Below, piece by piece: positions 14,511-21,782 of a stretch of DNA of 24,978 nt. The stretch is from CAZAKZ01 sp964485695. Its GTDB lineage: Bacteria; Planctomycetota; JAFGQW01. Every line of letters starts with the position of its first letter. The stretch's first letter is position 1. The notes beneath the pieces were generated by a model. It saw nothing but the letters and a program-made list of their open reading frames with translations. It made no database searches and was not told where the DNA came from. The DNA lies in assembly GCA_964485695.1 (NCBI GenBank), contig CAZAKZ010000084.1, positions 1 through 24,978 of the forward strand, read 5' to 3'. Both the position numbers and the translations under genes were made by a program.

Positions 14511-16106
14511 TCATCGCTTCTCGAAGATTCCGACCCCTTCGGCGAGGTCGCCGAAAAGCCGGAGCGTCCGGAACCCGGGAGACCGCGCACAGACCTCCAC
14601 GGTCTCGGCACCCAGTCCCACGCGCCAGTCGCCCGGGTGTACGTCGCACACGTAGAGAGTGCCCGCCGGGGCTTTCTGGATCTCGTTCCAGTGAAAATCC
14701 ATATCCACGCGGCGCGTGAGGTCAAGACCGTAGACCACCCAGTCGCTGGTGGCCATAACGCGGCGCCCCGGATATGTCCGCCGGACCCACTCGGCCGATG
14801 CCACCAGGCGCGCTTCCATGGGACGGCGCTTCAAGGGCGCTCTGACGAAGCAGCCGAAAGGAACCGCCTGGACCAGGATCGCGATCACGACGACGCTCCA
14901 CACGAACACCCGGGACCTTGCGGCCAGGTCGATCCAGCGCCGGAGAAGTAATCCCGCGACGGGCAGGACGATCAGGGCCCGGATCCACAACCTGGCCACC
15001 TTCCAGGCGGGGGAGGCTTCCTCGTACCTCCGAAGGAATCGCCCGATCTCCAGGTCCACACACACTGTCGCCAGGATCCACAGGCCCGCGAACAACCAGG
15101 CGACCCGGACCGTACGGCCCCGGACAGGATCCCGGAGCCATTCCAGGCCCCGGGCGGCCAGGATCGCCGTGGGCACAGCCACCACCGCCATGAACCGGAA
15201 ATATCCGCCCGAGGCAAACAGGTTGAGGGAAAATAATAACGAATGCACGGCCAGGTAGGCGAGAAAAGCCCCCGTCACTAGCCCCCCGCCGAGGCGGCGG
15301 TGTAGCATGAACAGCCCGAAGCACGCCAGGAGCGCTGGCACGGGCCCGACCGCCACCAACCAGTTCACCCCCATGCTGGTGGGCAATCCGTGGCCATAGA
15401 ATCCGCTGCCAGTGGGTTTCACCTCCAGGAAGATCCTCCAGGGGAGCTGACCGGAAACCACAAGACCGGCCAGGTTCACCACCAGCGGTGCCCAGGCAAG
15501 AAGGGCCCCGGCCAGAACCAGGCGGTGAGAGGTCATGCAGCCCCGGGCCCGGGAGCGCAGCCACCAGACACACCATATCCCGGCCAGAACCACGCATTCA
15601 TGCCGAGTGACGAAGGTGAGACTGAGCCAGGCCGCCGAAACCAGATGTCTTTCCCGCAGACCCGCCACCAGAGCCAGGGCCAGGTAGAGGGCGCAGGGCA
15701 TCTCGGTGAGGGTGGTGATGCCGAGCTGGAAGAACAGGGGCTGGATCGCCATGAGCAGCGCCGCAAAGATGGATCCGCGGATCTTCAGCAGGCGGGAGGC
15801 CTGGAACGCGAGGACCGTGCACGTCGCGGCCATGGCCGCGTTCAGCACCCGCGCCAGGAACCACCCGGTGTCCACGTCCCCGAGAGAGGCCGCAAGGGAC
15901 AGGGGCGTGGTGCATCCCGGTCGCCCCCATCCATCCAGAAAGTTGGCCGGACTGGCCCAGGCGCTCCGAGCTAGAAGGAAGTGCGTGAGGTCGTCGGCGT
16001 TGTACACACCGTCCGAGAAGGCAGCGATTCCCGTCAGGACGGCGAACTGGACGCCGGCCAGCACGAGAACTCTGCGGACTCCAGCATCACGCATGCGGGA
16101 AGACAA
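14511..16106 (-). CDS. GT-C-type glycosyltransferase (PMT/ArnT-like, family 39-like)
   Basis: From TTG 16106 the protein has 531 residues and about ten to eleven membrane segments, with a soluble C-terminal part of about 110 residues. The first external loop carries the acidic pair Asp38-Asp39 in YNADDLTHF, the metal/catalytic position of GT-C enzymes that use polyprenyl-phosphate sugars. The hydrophobic segments alternate with short loops, as in PMT_2 (dolichyl-phosphate-mannose-type) proteins. The likely job is transfer of a sugar to an envelope lipid, glycan or protein on the outer face of the inner membrane. The start is uncertain: a GGAGG lies 5 bases before the TTG, whereas ATG 16250 would add 48 polar residues crossing the likely promoter region. 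The DUF2891 gene follows 37 bases downstream. Confidence 0.82.
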   Translation of the reverse strand: MSSRMRDAGVRRVLVLAGVQFAVLTGIAAFSDGVYNADDLTHFLLARSAWASPANFLDGWGRPGCTTPLSLAASLGDVDTGWFLARVLNAAMAATCTVLAFQASRLLKIRGSIFAALLMAIQPLFFQLGITTLTEMPCALYLALALVAGLRERHLVSAAWLSLTFVTRHECVVLAGIWCVWWLRSRARGCMTSHRLVLAGALLAWAPLVVNLAGLVVSGQLPWRIFLEVKPTGSGFYGHGLPTSMGVNWLVAVGPVPALLACFGLFMLHRRLGGGLVTGAFLAYLAVHSLLFSLNLFASGGYFRFMAVVAVPTAILAARGLEWLRDPVRGRTVRVAWLFAGLWILATVCVDLEIGRFLRRYEEASPAWKVARLWIRALIVLPVAGLLLRRWIDLAARSRVFVWSVVVIAILVQAVPFGCFVRAPLKRRPMEARLVASAEWVRRTYPGRRVMATSDWVVYGLDLTRRVDMDFHWNEIQKAPAGTLYVCDVHPGDWRVGLGAETVEVCARSPGFRTLRLFGDLAEGVGIFEKR

Positions 16107-16325
16107 CTCCGCCTCCGATCGAGATTTCAGGACTCCACGGGTCTGCAGACCCAGAAAACTGCGGTCCCATAAGAAAAGGGCAGGCCACTCGCCACGGCAC
16201 GTCTTTTTTATGGTTTCCCCCCGTGAAGTATCGATATATGAATGTACCATACCTGGATCTCATCCGGAAACCGGTGGGAAATCGGGGTTGATTCATTTCC
16301 TCTGTATGGGTCGAGTCAAGGTGCC
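16107..16325. promoter_or_regulatory. Divergent promoter region between the glycosyltransferase and the AsnB-like gene
   Basis: These 219 bases include an unusually AT-rich stretch at about 16198-16245 with a T6 run and TATCGATATATG, rare in this GC-rich window. They probably hold both promoters. No -35/-10 pair with good spacing is evident on either strand, so I do not assign exact sites. If the glycosyltransferase really starts at ATG 16250, part of this stretch is coding instead. Confidence 0.4.
16112..16116 (-). promoter_or_regulatory. Ribosome binding site supporting a TTG start for the glycosyltransferase
   Basis: GGAGG on the minus strand is five bases upstream of TTG 16106-16104. The in-frame ATG at 16094 is also within reach but at 17 bases, which is too far. 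The ATG at 16250 has no comparable site. Confidence 0.55.
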
Positions 16326-18185
16326 ATGGGGGCTATCGTCGGCGGAATCGATCTGAAGGGGAAGGGCCGCGTCACGCGGTCTTTCCTGGAAGCGGCCCTG
16401 GGTCGTACGGCGCGGTCCAGACAGCCCGCGGATGTGTTCTGCCTCGATGGCGACGGCGGCCTGGCCGCCCGGAATCAGAATCCTACTCGCGGCCCGAAGT
16501 CCTCCTGCCACGCGGCCAACGAGGACGGCTCCCTCCACGTGGTGCTGGACGGGGAGATCTCAAACCGTTCAGAGGTCCTCCAGGACCTCCGGTCGGCGGG
16601 CCGGGTCGTTCAGGGCGCGTCCGATGCCGAGGTGATCCTCCGCCTCTATCAGATCAAGCACGACTTCTGTGCCCTGGACCTCCGGGGTTCCTTTGCCTTT
16701 GCGGTATTCGAGCCGAACCGGGGCAGGCTGGTGCTGGCCCGGGATCACCTCGGCACCCGATCGCTCAAGTTCTTCGAGGAGGACGGGCTGATCCTCTTCG
16801 CCTCTGAAGGGCGGTCCCTGGTCCGCCACGAGGCCGTGGGCGGACGGCTGGACATCCCGGCCCTCGGCCACTACCTGACCTTCGGCTTCCTGCCCGCCCC
16901 CTTCACCGGTCTATCCCGGGTGAGCAAGGTTCCTCCGGGCCACGTCCTCGTTGCGGACCGGTCGGGCGCCAATCTGGTGCGCTACTGGCGTCCCCGCATC
17001 GAACCGGACCGGATCCTCGAGGACACCGATGCCCTGGGCCGCCTGGAAGACACCCTTCGACAGGCCCTCAAGCAGAACCTGGGGGATCTCAACGGAGCCG
17101 GTCTGGTGCTGGACGACACCCCCGGCGCCACGGCCCTGGCCTGGGCCCTGGTGAACCTGGCCGGGGTCACCCCCACGGCCCTGGAGGTGATCCCGCCCGG
17201 CGCAAACCATGGAGCCAGACGTCCGGCCCGGCGCCTGGCCGAAGCCCTCGGACTGGAGTATCACCCGGTGTTCGTGGAACCTGCGCCCGCACATCGCCTG
17301 ATCCGGGTGGCCGAGACCCTGGACGAGCCCCTGGCCGATCCCGCGGCCGTGAACACCTTCGAGGCCTTTTCCCGTCTGAAGGACCACGTGGAGGCAGCGA
17401 TCCTGGCCGATGGCGTTGAGGCCCTCCTCGGGGGCGGCCGGCGGTATTCCCGCGACTTAAGCGACCTGGGCCCCGGATTCCTGCCCCGGGAAATGTTCCG
17501 CGCCCTCTCCAGATTCTGGCCCCGGGGCCTTCCCTTTGCCCGGACCGTCACCCTCCATGCCCAGCGCCCCTCGGCCCGGTTCCTCATGCGCGATCAGATC
17601 TTCCGCGAAGACGAGAAGCTCATCCTTCTCGGGAACCAAGGCGGCGCCTTGTTCTCGGGCCGACCCAGTCTCCAGCTGTTCCGGTTCTGGTTCCGGGGTA
17701 CGGACCACCTGGACCGGCCGGAACGGTTCCGCCTGGCCGATCTGGTCTCGAGGTTGCCCGACAGCATCCTGGCGCGCATCGATCAGTGCGGCCATGCCCA
17801 CGGTGTGGCCACGAAGCTGCCGCTGCTGGATCCGGATGGGATCAAGGCCCTGGGCTCGCTCCCGGTCGATGGGAAGGCGGCGCCTCGATCCACGAACCGT
17901 CTGCTCTACCGCCTCACGGGCAAGGACCTGCCCGCGAGCGCGTGGCCCGGGGCGCAGAGACGCGGCCGCCCCACGATGTGGGCGGAGGGGGATCTCAGGG
18001 GATTCGCCCGCCAGGTCCTGACCGATCCGGTTGTCAAGGGAAGAGGCCTGCTGAATCCGGCCGCGGTGAAACAGGTCCTCGCCGAGAACGGAAGGCGAGG
18101 GGCCCTGAGGCAGCACGCCCTGGTGATGCTGGAGCTGTGGTGCCGATCCCTGGAGGACACGGCCAGGGGAAAAGAGCGAATCTGA
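16326..18185 (+). CDS. Asparagine synthetase (AsnB)-like protein with both active sites altered; probable pseudoenzyme
   Basis: This 619-residue protein has the class II glutaminase plus synthetase architecture of AsnB. Retained blocks include LDGEISN (74-80, for NGEIYN), SDAEVIL (99-105), LRGSFAFAVF, LARDHLGTRSL, YLTFGFLPAP, KVPPGH, DEPLADPAAVNTF and LPLLDPD. The start ATG 16326 follows AAGG and gives MGAIVGG where the family has MCGI, so the Cys nucleophile is Gly2. The synthetase ATP loop SGGLDSS is replaced by DDTPGAT (263-269). The GDGGDELFGGY block has become ADGVEALLGGG (361-371). Glutamine hydrolysis and aspartate adenylation are thus unlikely. An ATG at 16242 would add 28 residues, also without a Cys2. 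It is divergent from a glycosyltransferase gene and followed by a HAD gene 58 bases on. A regulatory or scaffold role is inference. Confidence 0.85.
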   Translation: MGAIVGGIDLKGKGRVTRSFLEAALGRTARSRQPADVFCLDGDGGLAARNQNPTRGPKSSCHAANEDGSLHVVLDGEISNRSEVLQDLRSAGRVVQGASDAEVILRLYQIKHDFCALDLRGSFAFAVFEPNRGRLVLARDHLGTRSLKFFEEDGLILFASEGRSLVRHEAVGGRLDIPALGHYLTFGFLPAPFTGLSRVSKVPPGHVLVADRSGANLVRYWRPRIEPDRILEDTDALGRLEDTLRQALKQNLGDLNGAGLVLDDTPGATALAWALVNLAGVTPTALEVIPPGANHGARRPARRLAEALGLEYHPVFVEPAPAHRLIRVAETLDEPLADPAAVNTFEAFSRLKDHVEAAILADGVEALLGGGRRYSRDLSDLGPGFLPREMFRALSRFWPRGLPFARTVTLHAQRPSARFLMRDQIFREDEKLILLGNQGGALFSGRPSLQLFRFWFRGTDHLDRPERFRLADLVSRLPDSILARIDQCGHAHGVATKLPLLDPDGIKALGSLPVDGKAAPRSTNRLLYRLTGKDLPASAWPGAQRRGRPTMWAEGDLRGFARQVLTDPVVKGRGLLNPAAVKQVLAENGRRGALRQHALVMLELWCRSLEDTARGKERI

Positions 18186-18243
18186 GCCACGCCTTGCGGG
18201 CTCTCGAGGCCGCGGCTATGATTCTGCCGACATTGCAATCACC

Positions 18244-18984
18244 ATGAAAATCACCACGATCCTCTTCGACGCCGGATTCACCCTGATCCGCATCCACCCC
18301 TCCCTGGGTGAGGTCTACGCCCGGGCAGCTCGGGATCTGGGTTCTCCCTTTCCGGCCGACCGTTTCCAGGAGATCGGCCTGAGGATCTGGAACGAGGTGA
18401 CCCTGCCCCAGTACCGGACCGATCTCAGGAGCTCCGACGAGATCGAACACCGTTTCTGGTGGGACTACAACCAGATCATCATCGGGGAACTCCGCAAGGA
18501 GGGCCTCGATGTCCCCTTCGAGCCCTGGTTCGAACGGCTGCTTAAAGACTTTGCCCGGCCCGAGACCTGGGCGCCCCTGACCGGCGTCGAGGAGACCCTC
18601 CAGGCCCTGGCCGACCGGGGCTTTGCCCTCGGCGTGGTCAGTAACTGGGACTCGCGCCTCCCGGGCGTGCTGGACGGCCTGGGCCTCGGCCGCCACTTCC
18701 GCATGGTGCTCACCAGCTCCGAGGCCGGATACCGGAAGCCGAGCCCCCACATCTTCCAGAAGGCCCTCGAGATCATGGACGTGCGCCCCGGGGAATGCCT
18801 TCACGTGGGCGACTCCGTCCAGGACGACGTGGTAGGCGCCCGGGCCTCGGGCATCCTGGCGGTTCACCTGCGCCACGGCAAGATAGGACAGAAGGCCCCG
18901 TTCGGAGCCACGGTCCCGGAAGCCGCTCACGTCATTGCCTCCCTGCCGGAACTCCTCGGGATCCTGGACGGCTCACCGGGATGA
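18244..18984 (+). CDS. HAD-superfamily hydrolase (subfamily IA, HDHD3/DREG-2-like)
   Basis: This 246-residue protein has motif I FDAGFTL with nucleophile Asp9, motif II VVSNWDSRL, motif III YRKPSPHIF and motif IV HVGDSVQDDVVGA. A helical cap lies between motifs I and II. The residue two after the nucleophile is Gly, not the usual acid/base Asp. That is also true of HDHD3/DREG-2-type relatives, so it is a subgroup trait, but it weakens a simple phosphatase assignment. The substrate is unknown. It follows the AsnB-like gene by 58 bases on the same strand. Its stop overlaps the convergent galK stop region by 12 bases. No strong Shine-Dalgarno precedes the ATG. Confidence 0.88.
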   Translation: MKITTILFDAGFTLIRIHPSLGEVYARAARDLGSPFPADRFQEIGLRIWNEVTLPQYRTDLRSSDEIEHRFWWDYNQIIIGELRKEGLDVPFEPWFERLLKDFARPETWAPLTGVEETLQALADRGFALGVVSNWDSRLPGVLDGLGLGRHFRMVLTSSEAGYRKPSPHIFQKALEIMDVRPGECLHVGDSVQDDVVGARASGILAVHLRHGKIGQKAPFGATVPEAAHVIASLPELLGILDGSPG

Positions 18985-20166
18985 GGATGAGAGCGCTCCC
19001 ACCGAGGCGGCCTCGCCGGCCACGGCTTCCATGAAGGCGGCCTCTCGACCGTGGGCCTCGAGGTATCCCGCCCCCACCGCCTCCTGGAATCGCGCCACCG
19101 CGTTCCTCTCCAGGAGGGTCACGGTGGCGCCGCCGAAGCCGCCGCCGGTGATGCGGGAGCCGTGCACCCCGGGCACGGAATGCGCCAGGGCCACCAGGGT
19201 GTCGATCTCGGCGCAGCTCACCGCGTAGTCGTCCCGGAGGCTCTCGTAGGAGGCGCGCATGAGGGTCCCCAGGCGCGGGGCGTCACCGGCCTCCAGGGCC
19301 TCCACCGCCTCGAGCACCCGCCGGTTCTCCTCCACCACGTGGCGCACCCGCCGGTAGTGAACGGGATCCAGGTCCGGCCGCGCTTTCTGGAGCAAGGCCC
19401 GGTCCACGTCTCTCAGGGCCCGGAGATCTGAATCCTGGAAGCGCCTCAGCACCTCGAGCGCCGCCCCGCACTCCTGCACCCGGTCGTTGTACGCCGAGGC
19501 GGCCAGAGCGTGCTGGATCCCGCTTTGGGTCACCATCAGTGTGGTGTCCTCCGGCACCGGGGCCACGGGCCGAACCGACGCGTCCGCGCAGTCGATGAGC
19601 ACCGGGCCGCCTCGGCCGTGGATGGCCACGGCAAAGTCCATGATGCCCGACCGGACCCCGACGTGGTTGTGCTCGGTGCGGCGAGCGGCCGTGATGAGGG
19701 CGTCGGGATCCAGGTCGAAGCCGGCAACATCCAGGAAGGCGAGGGCCGCGGCCACCACCAGGGAGGCCGAGGAGGCGAGGCCCGCCCCCATGGGCACAGT
19801 GCCCTGGACCACGGCCTCCAGGCCTGCCAGGTCATGGCCGGCGTCCCGGAGCGTCGCAGCCATTCCGTGAACGTACCGGCTCCAGTGCCCCCGGAGTGTC
19901 GAGGGCGACTGATCCAGGTCCATGTCCACGGTCTCTCCCATGTCCAGGGACCGGAACCGCGCCTGCCGGCCGGACCCGGGCCGGAACACGATCCAGGTGT
20001 CGCACTCCAGCGCCAGGGGCAGGACAAAGCCGAGGTGGTAGTCGGTGTGCTCGCCGATAAGATTGACGCGGCCGGGCGCCCGCGCAAGGCGCAGCGGACC
20101 CGGGCCGAAGGCCGCCTCGTGGGCACGGCTAAGGGCTGCGGCCCGGGAAGGCACAGATTTGTTCAT
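18973..20166 (-). CDS. galK: Galactokinase
   Basis: This 397-residue GHMP-family kinase phosphorylates galactose at C1 with ATP, the first committed step of the Leloir pathway, in the cytoplasm. The galactokinase signature GRVNLIGEHTDY is at residues 32-43. The GHMP ATP loop appears as PMGAGLASSAS at 125-135. The catalytic Asp lies in GIMD (Asp177), and the C-terminal GHMP motif reads RITGGGFGGATV near 345-356. Length is normal. It begins only 5 bases after the stop of the beta-helix protein gene, so co-transcription is likely, with weak ribosome binding of its own. No galT, galE or sugar transporter is in the window. A related sugar-1-kinase specificity is possible but the signature favours galactose. 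Confidence 0.93.
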   Translation of the reverse strand: MNKSVPSRAAALSRAHEAAFGPGPLRLARAPGRVNLIGEHTDYHLGFVLPLALECDTWIVFRPGSGRQARFRSLDMGETVDMDLDQSPSTLRGHWSRYVHGMAATLRDAGHDLAGLEAVVQGTVPMGAGLASSASLVVAAALAFLDVAGFDLDPDALITAARRTEHNHVGVRSGIMDFAVAIHGRGGPVLIDCADASVRPVAPVPEDTTLMVTQSGIQHALAASAYNDRVQECGAALEVLRRFQDSDLRALRDVDRALLQKARPDLDPVHYRRVRHVVEENRRVLEAVEALEAGDAPRLGTLMRASYESLRDDYAVSCAEIDTLVALAHSVPGVHGSRITGGGFGGATVTLLERNAVARFQEAVGAGYLEAHGREAAFMEAVAGEAASVGALSSSSR

Positions 20167-20171
20167 GTTGT

Positions 20172-21689
20172 TTAAAAGAACGTGAGATCCAGCCGGGGCG
20201 TGATGTGCCCCACCGACTGGCCGCCGGCCGTGAAGGCCACGATGCCCTGGACGTGCAACGTCACGCCCAGGAGGGCCGTGACGTTGGGCAGGGGCACGGG
20301 CAGAACCCCGGGCGTCACGCCGGCACTCATCAGGCCGAAGGGAATCCCGATGAGCACGATGCCGTAGGGATTCACGAAGAAATTTCCCGTGGCCGGGCTG
20401 TAGAGGAGCGACCAGGCCGCGCCGGTCGGGCCGGTGATGTTGAAGTTCACGGTGGTACCGATCACCGGCGGGCCCGAGACCGTGAGCCCCGAGATGGAGT
20501 ATTCATCCGCGCCGATGTCGATGTGGGCGCCGTCGCCCTGGAGCCCGTCCAGATCGCCGTCCAGGCGGCGGGGACTCTTGTCGTAGTCCATGACCGCGGC
20601 CGTGGGCGGGGCCGAGTTCAGCCCGGCATCCACGCACTGCGAGTTGTAGGCGATGTGGTAGTTCCCGGTGCCGATGAACACCGGATCCAGGGAGATTCCG
20701 TTCAAGCCTGCCTTGGCGCCGCCGGCAAAGTTGGAGGCCGTGTTGTTCCAGACGTTGTTGAAGTCCAGGTTCATTCCGCCCGGAGCATTGATCCCGCCGC
20801 CGGTGGACGCCGTGTTCCCGACCACGATGTTGTTCAGGATCGTCCCCTTGGTGCCCGCGTAGTCGATGCCGCCGCCGTAGCGCCAGTTCCCGGGCGAGCA
20901 CACGTTGTGGGCAATGGTGTTGTTGATGATGTTGGCCTCGGCACTGTTGTAGACCCGGATGCCACCGCCGTAGTTCCAGGAGCCCGCCTTGCAGAGGTTG
21001 CCGGCGATGACGTTCCCCACGATGTTCGGCGCCGGCGTCCCGCTCACGAAGATGCCGCCGCCGTAGCCGCGGCTACCCGCCTGGTTCTCGTTCTCGAGGA
21101 TCTGATTACAGTAGATGTCGGGCGTGGCGCCCCCATCCACGTAGATACCAGCGCCGTAGTTCCAGGAGCCGTTCCGGAGGATGTTCTTGCGGATGATGTT
21201 GTGCTCGATCAATGCACTGGAGCCCCTCGCCACGTAGAGGCCGCCGCCGTAGTTCCAGCTCGTACCATCGCCTACGTTCCCGGTGATGAGATTTCCTCGG
21301 ATGGTGGGCGAGGAGCTCACGTAGAGACCGTTGCCGTGATTCCGGGAGGTGTTCATGAAGCCACCGGTGAGGGTGAAGCCCTGGACCACGGTGGCCCGGG
21401 TCAGGCCCGAGCCGAAATTGATGACGCGGCCCTTCTGACCGCCGTCGATGATAGTTTTCTGATATCCCTCTTCCCCGATGAGGCGGATGCCGTCCGTGGA
21501 CGGCCAGGTGATGTTCTCCCTGTAGGTGCCCTTCGCCACGAGGATGACGTCGCCGGTCCGGGCCGCTTTCAGGGCCGAGGTGATGGTGGGATAGAGCCCG
21601 GTCGGAACCCGCAGCACTGCCGCCGATGCGGTACCGGTGGCCAGGGCCACGAGGGCAACCAGGGCCAGGATCTTCACAGTTCTCGACAT
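20172..21689 (-). CDS. Secreted right-handed beta-helix protein with a C-terminal all-beta domain
   Basis: This 505-residue protein follows a strong AAGGAG site. Residues 1-23 form a signal peptide ending ASA. Residues 25-100 are the typical opening of DUF1565/NosD-like helices (PTITSALKAARTGDVILVAKGTY). Residues 117-269 contain five rungs beginning (N/G/R)-Y-G-G-G; four are exactly 31 residues long. The fold ends with DIGADEY at 391-397. Residues 399-505 form a separate beta domain that matches the whole mature protein encoded at 123-533. Proteins of this fold bind or cleave polysaccharides; no catalytic residues can be assigned here. It is probably exported and surface- or periplasm-located, in line between murJ and galK. 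Confidence 0.9.
   Translation of the reverse strand: MSRTVKILALVALVALATGTASAAVLRVPTGLYPTITSALKAARTGDVILVAKGTYRENITWPSTDGIRLIGEEGYQKTIIDGGQKGRVINFGSGLTRATVVQGFTLTGGFMNTSRNHGNGLYVSSSPTIRGNLITGNVGDGTSWNYGGGLYVARGSSALIEHNIIRKNILRNGSWNYGAGIYVDGGATPDIYCNQILENENQAGSRGYGGGIFVSGTPAPNIVGNVIAGNLCKAGSWNYGGGIRVYNSAEANIINNTIAHNVCSPGNWRYGGGIDYAGTKGTILNNIVVGNTASTGGGINAPGGMNLDFNNVWNNTASNFAGGAKAGLNGISLDPVFIGTGNYHIAYNSQCVDAGLNSAPPTAAVMDYDKSPRRLDGDLDGLQGDGAHIDIGADEYSISGLTVSGPPVIGTTVNFNITGPTGAAWSLLYSPATGNFFVNPYGIVLIGIPFGLMSAGVTPGVLPVPLPNVTALLGVTLHVQGIVAFTAGGQSVGHITPRLDLTFF
20883..21341 (-). repeat. Tandem beta-helix rungs, about 93-base period
   Basis: Five consecutive coding units of 87, 93, 93, 93 and 93 bases (residues 117-145, 146-176, 177-207, 208-238 and 239-269) each begin with an aromatic-Gly-Gly-Gly turn and include an N-x-I core and a GSW-type ending. 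DNA similarity is highest at the turn, where a roughly 15-base block recurs almost unchanged (for example near 20970 and 21155). Confidence 0.8.
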
Positions 21690-21739
21690 GAGATTCTCCT
21701 TTGCTGAGGGTACGAACTCTCTCGATGCACCCCATCATA

Positions 21740-21775
21740 CCGCGAGAATCCCCTGGAGATAAGGGGACATCGCGG
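21740..21775 (-). terminator. Hairpin between murJ and the beta-helix gene
   Basis: CCGCGA (21740-21745) pairs with TCGCGG (21770-21775), and CCCC (21750-21753) pairs with GGGG (21763-21766) inside it, with an asymmetric internal loop. It lies just after the murJ stop, 50 bases before the next gene's start. No T-run follows, so it may be a weak terminator or an RNA-processing or stability element that sets different levels for murJ and the downstream genes. Confidence 0.35.
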
Positions 21776-21782
21776 CCCCGGT

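Noticed and set aside
20883..21341. Regular 93-base repeats as a CRISPR or other array
   Set aside because: The repeats are in frame within a protein gene and encode beta-helix rungs; there are no identical short repeats with unique spacers.
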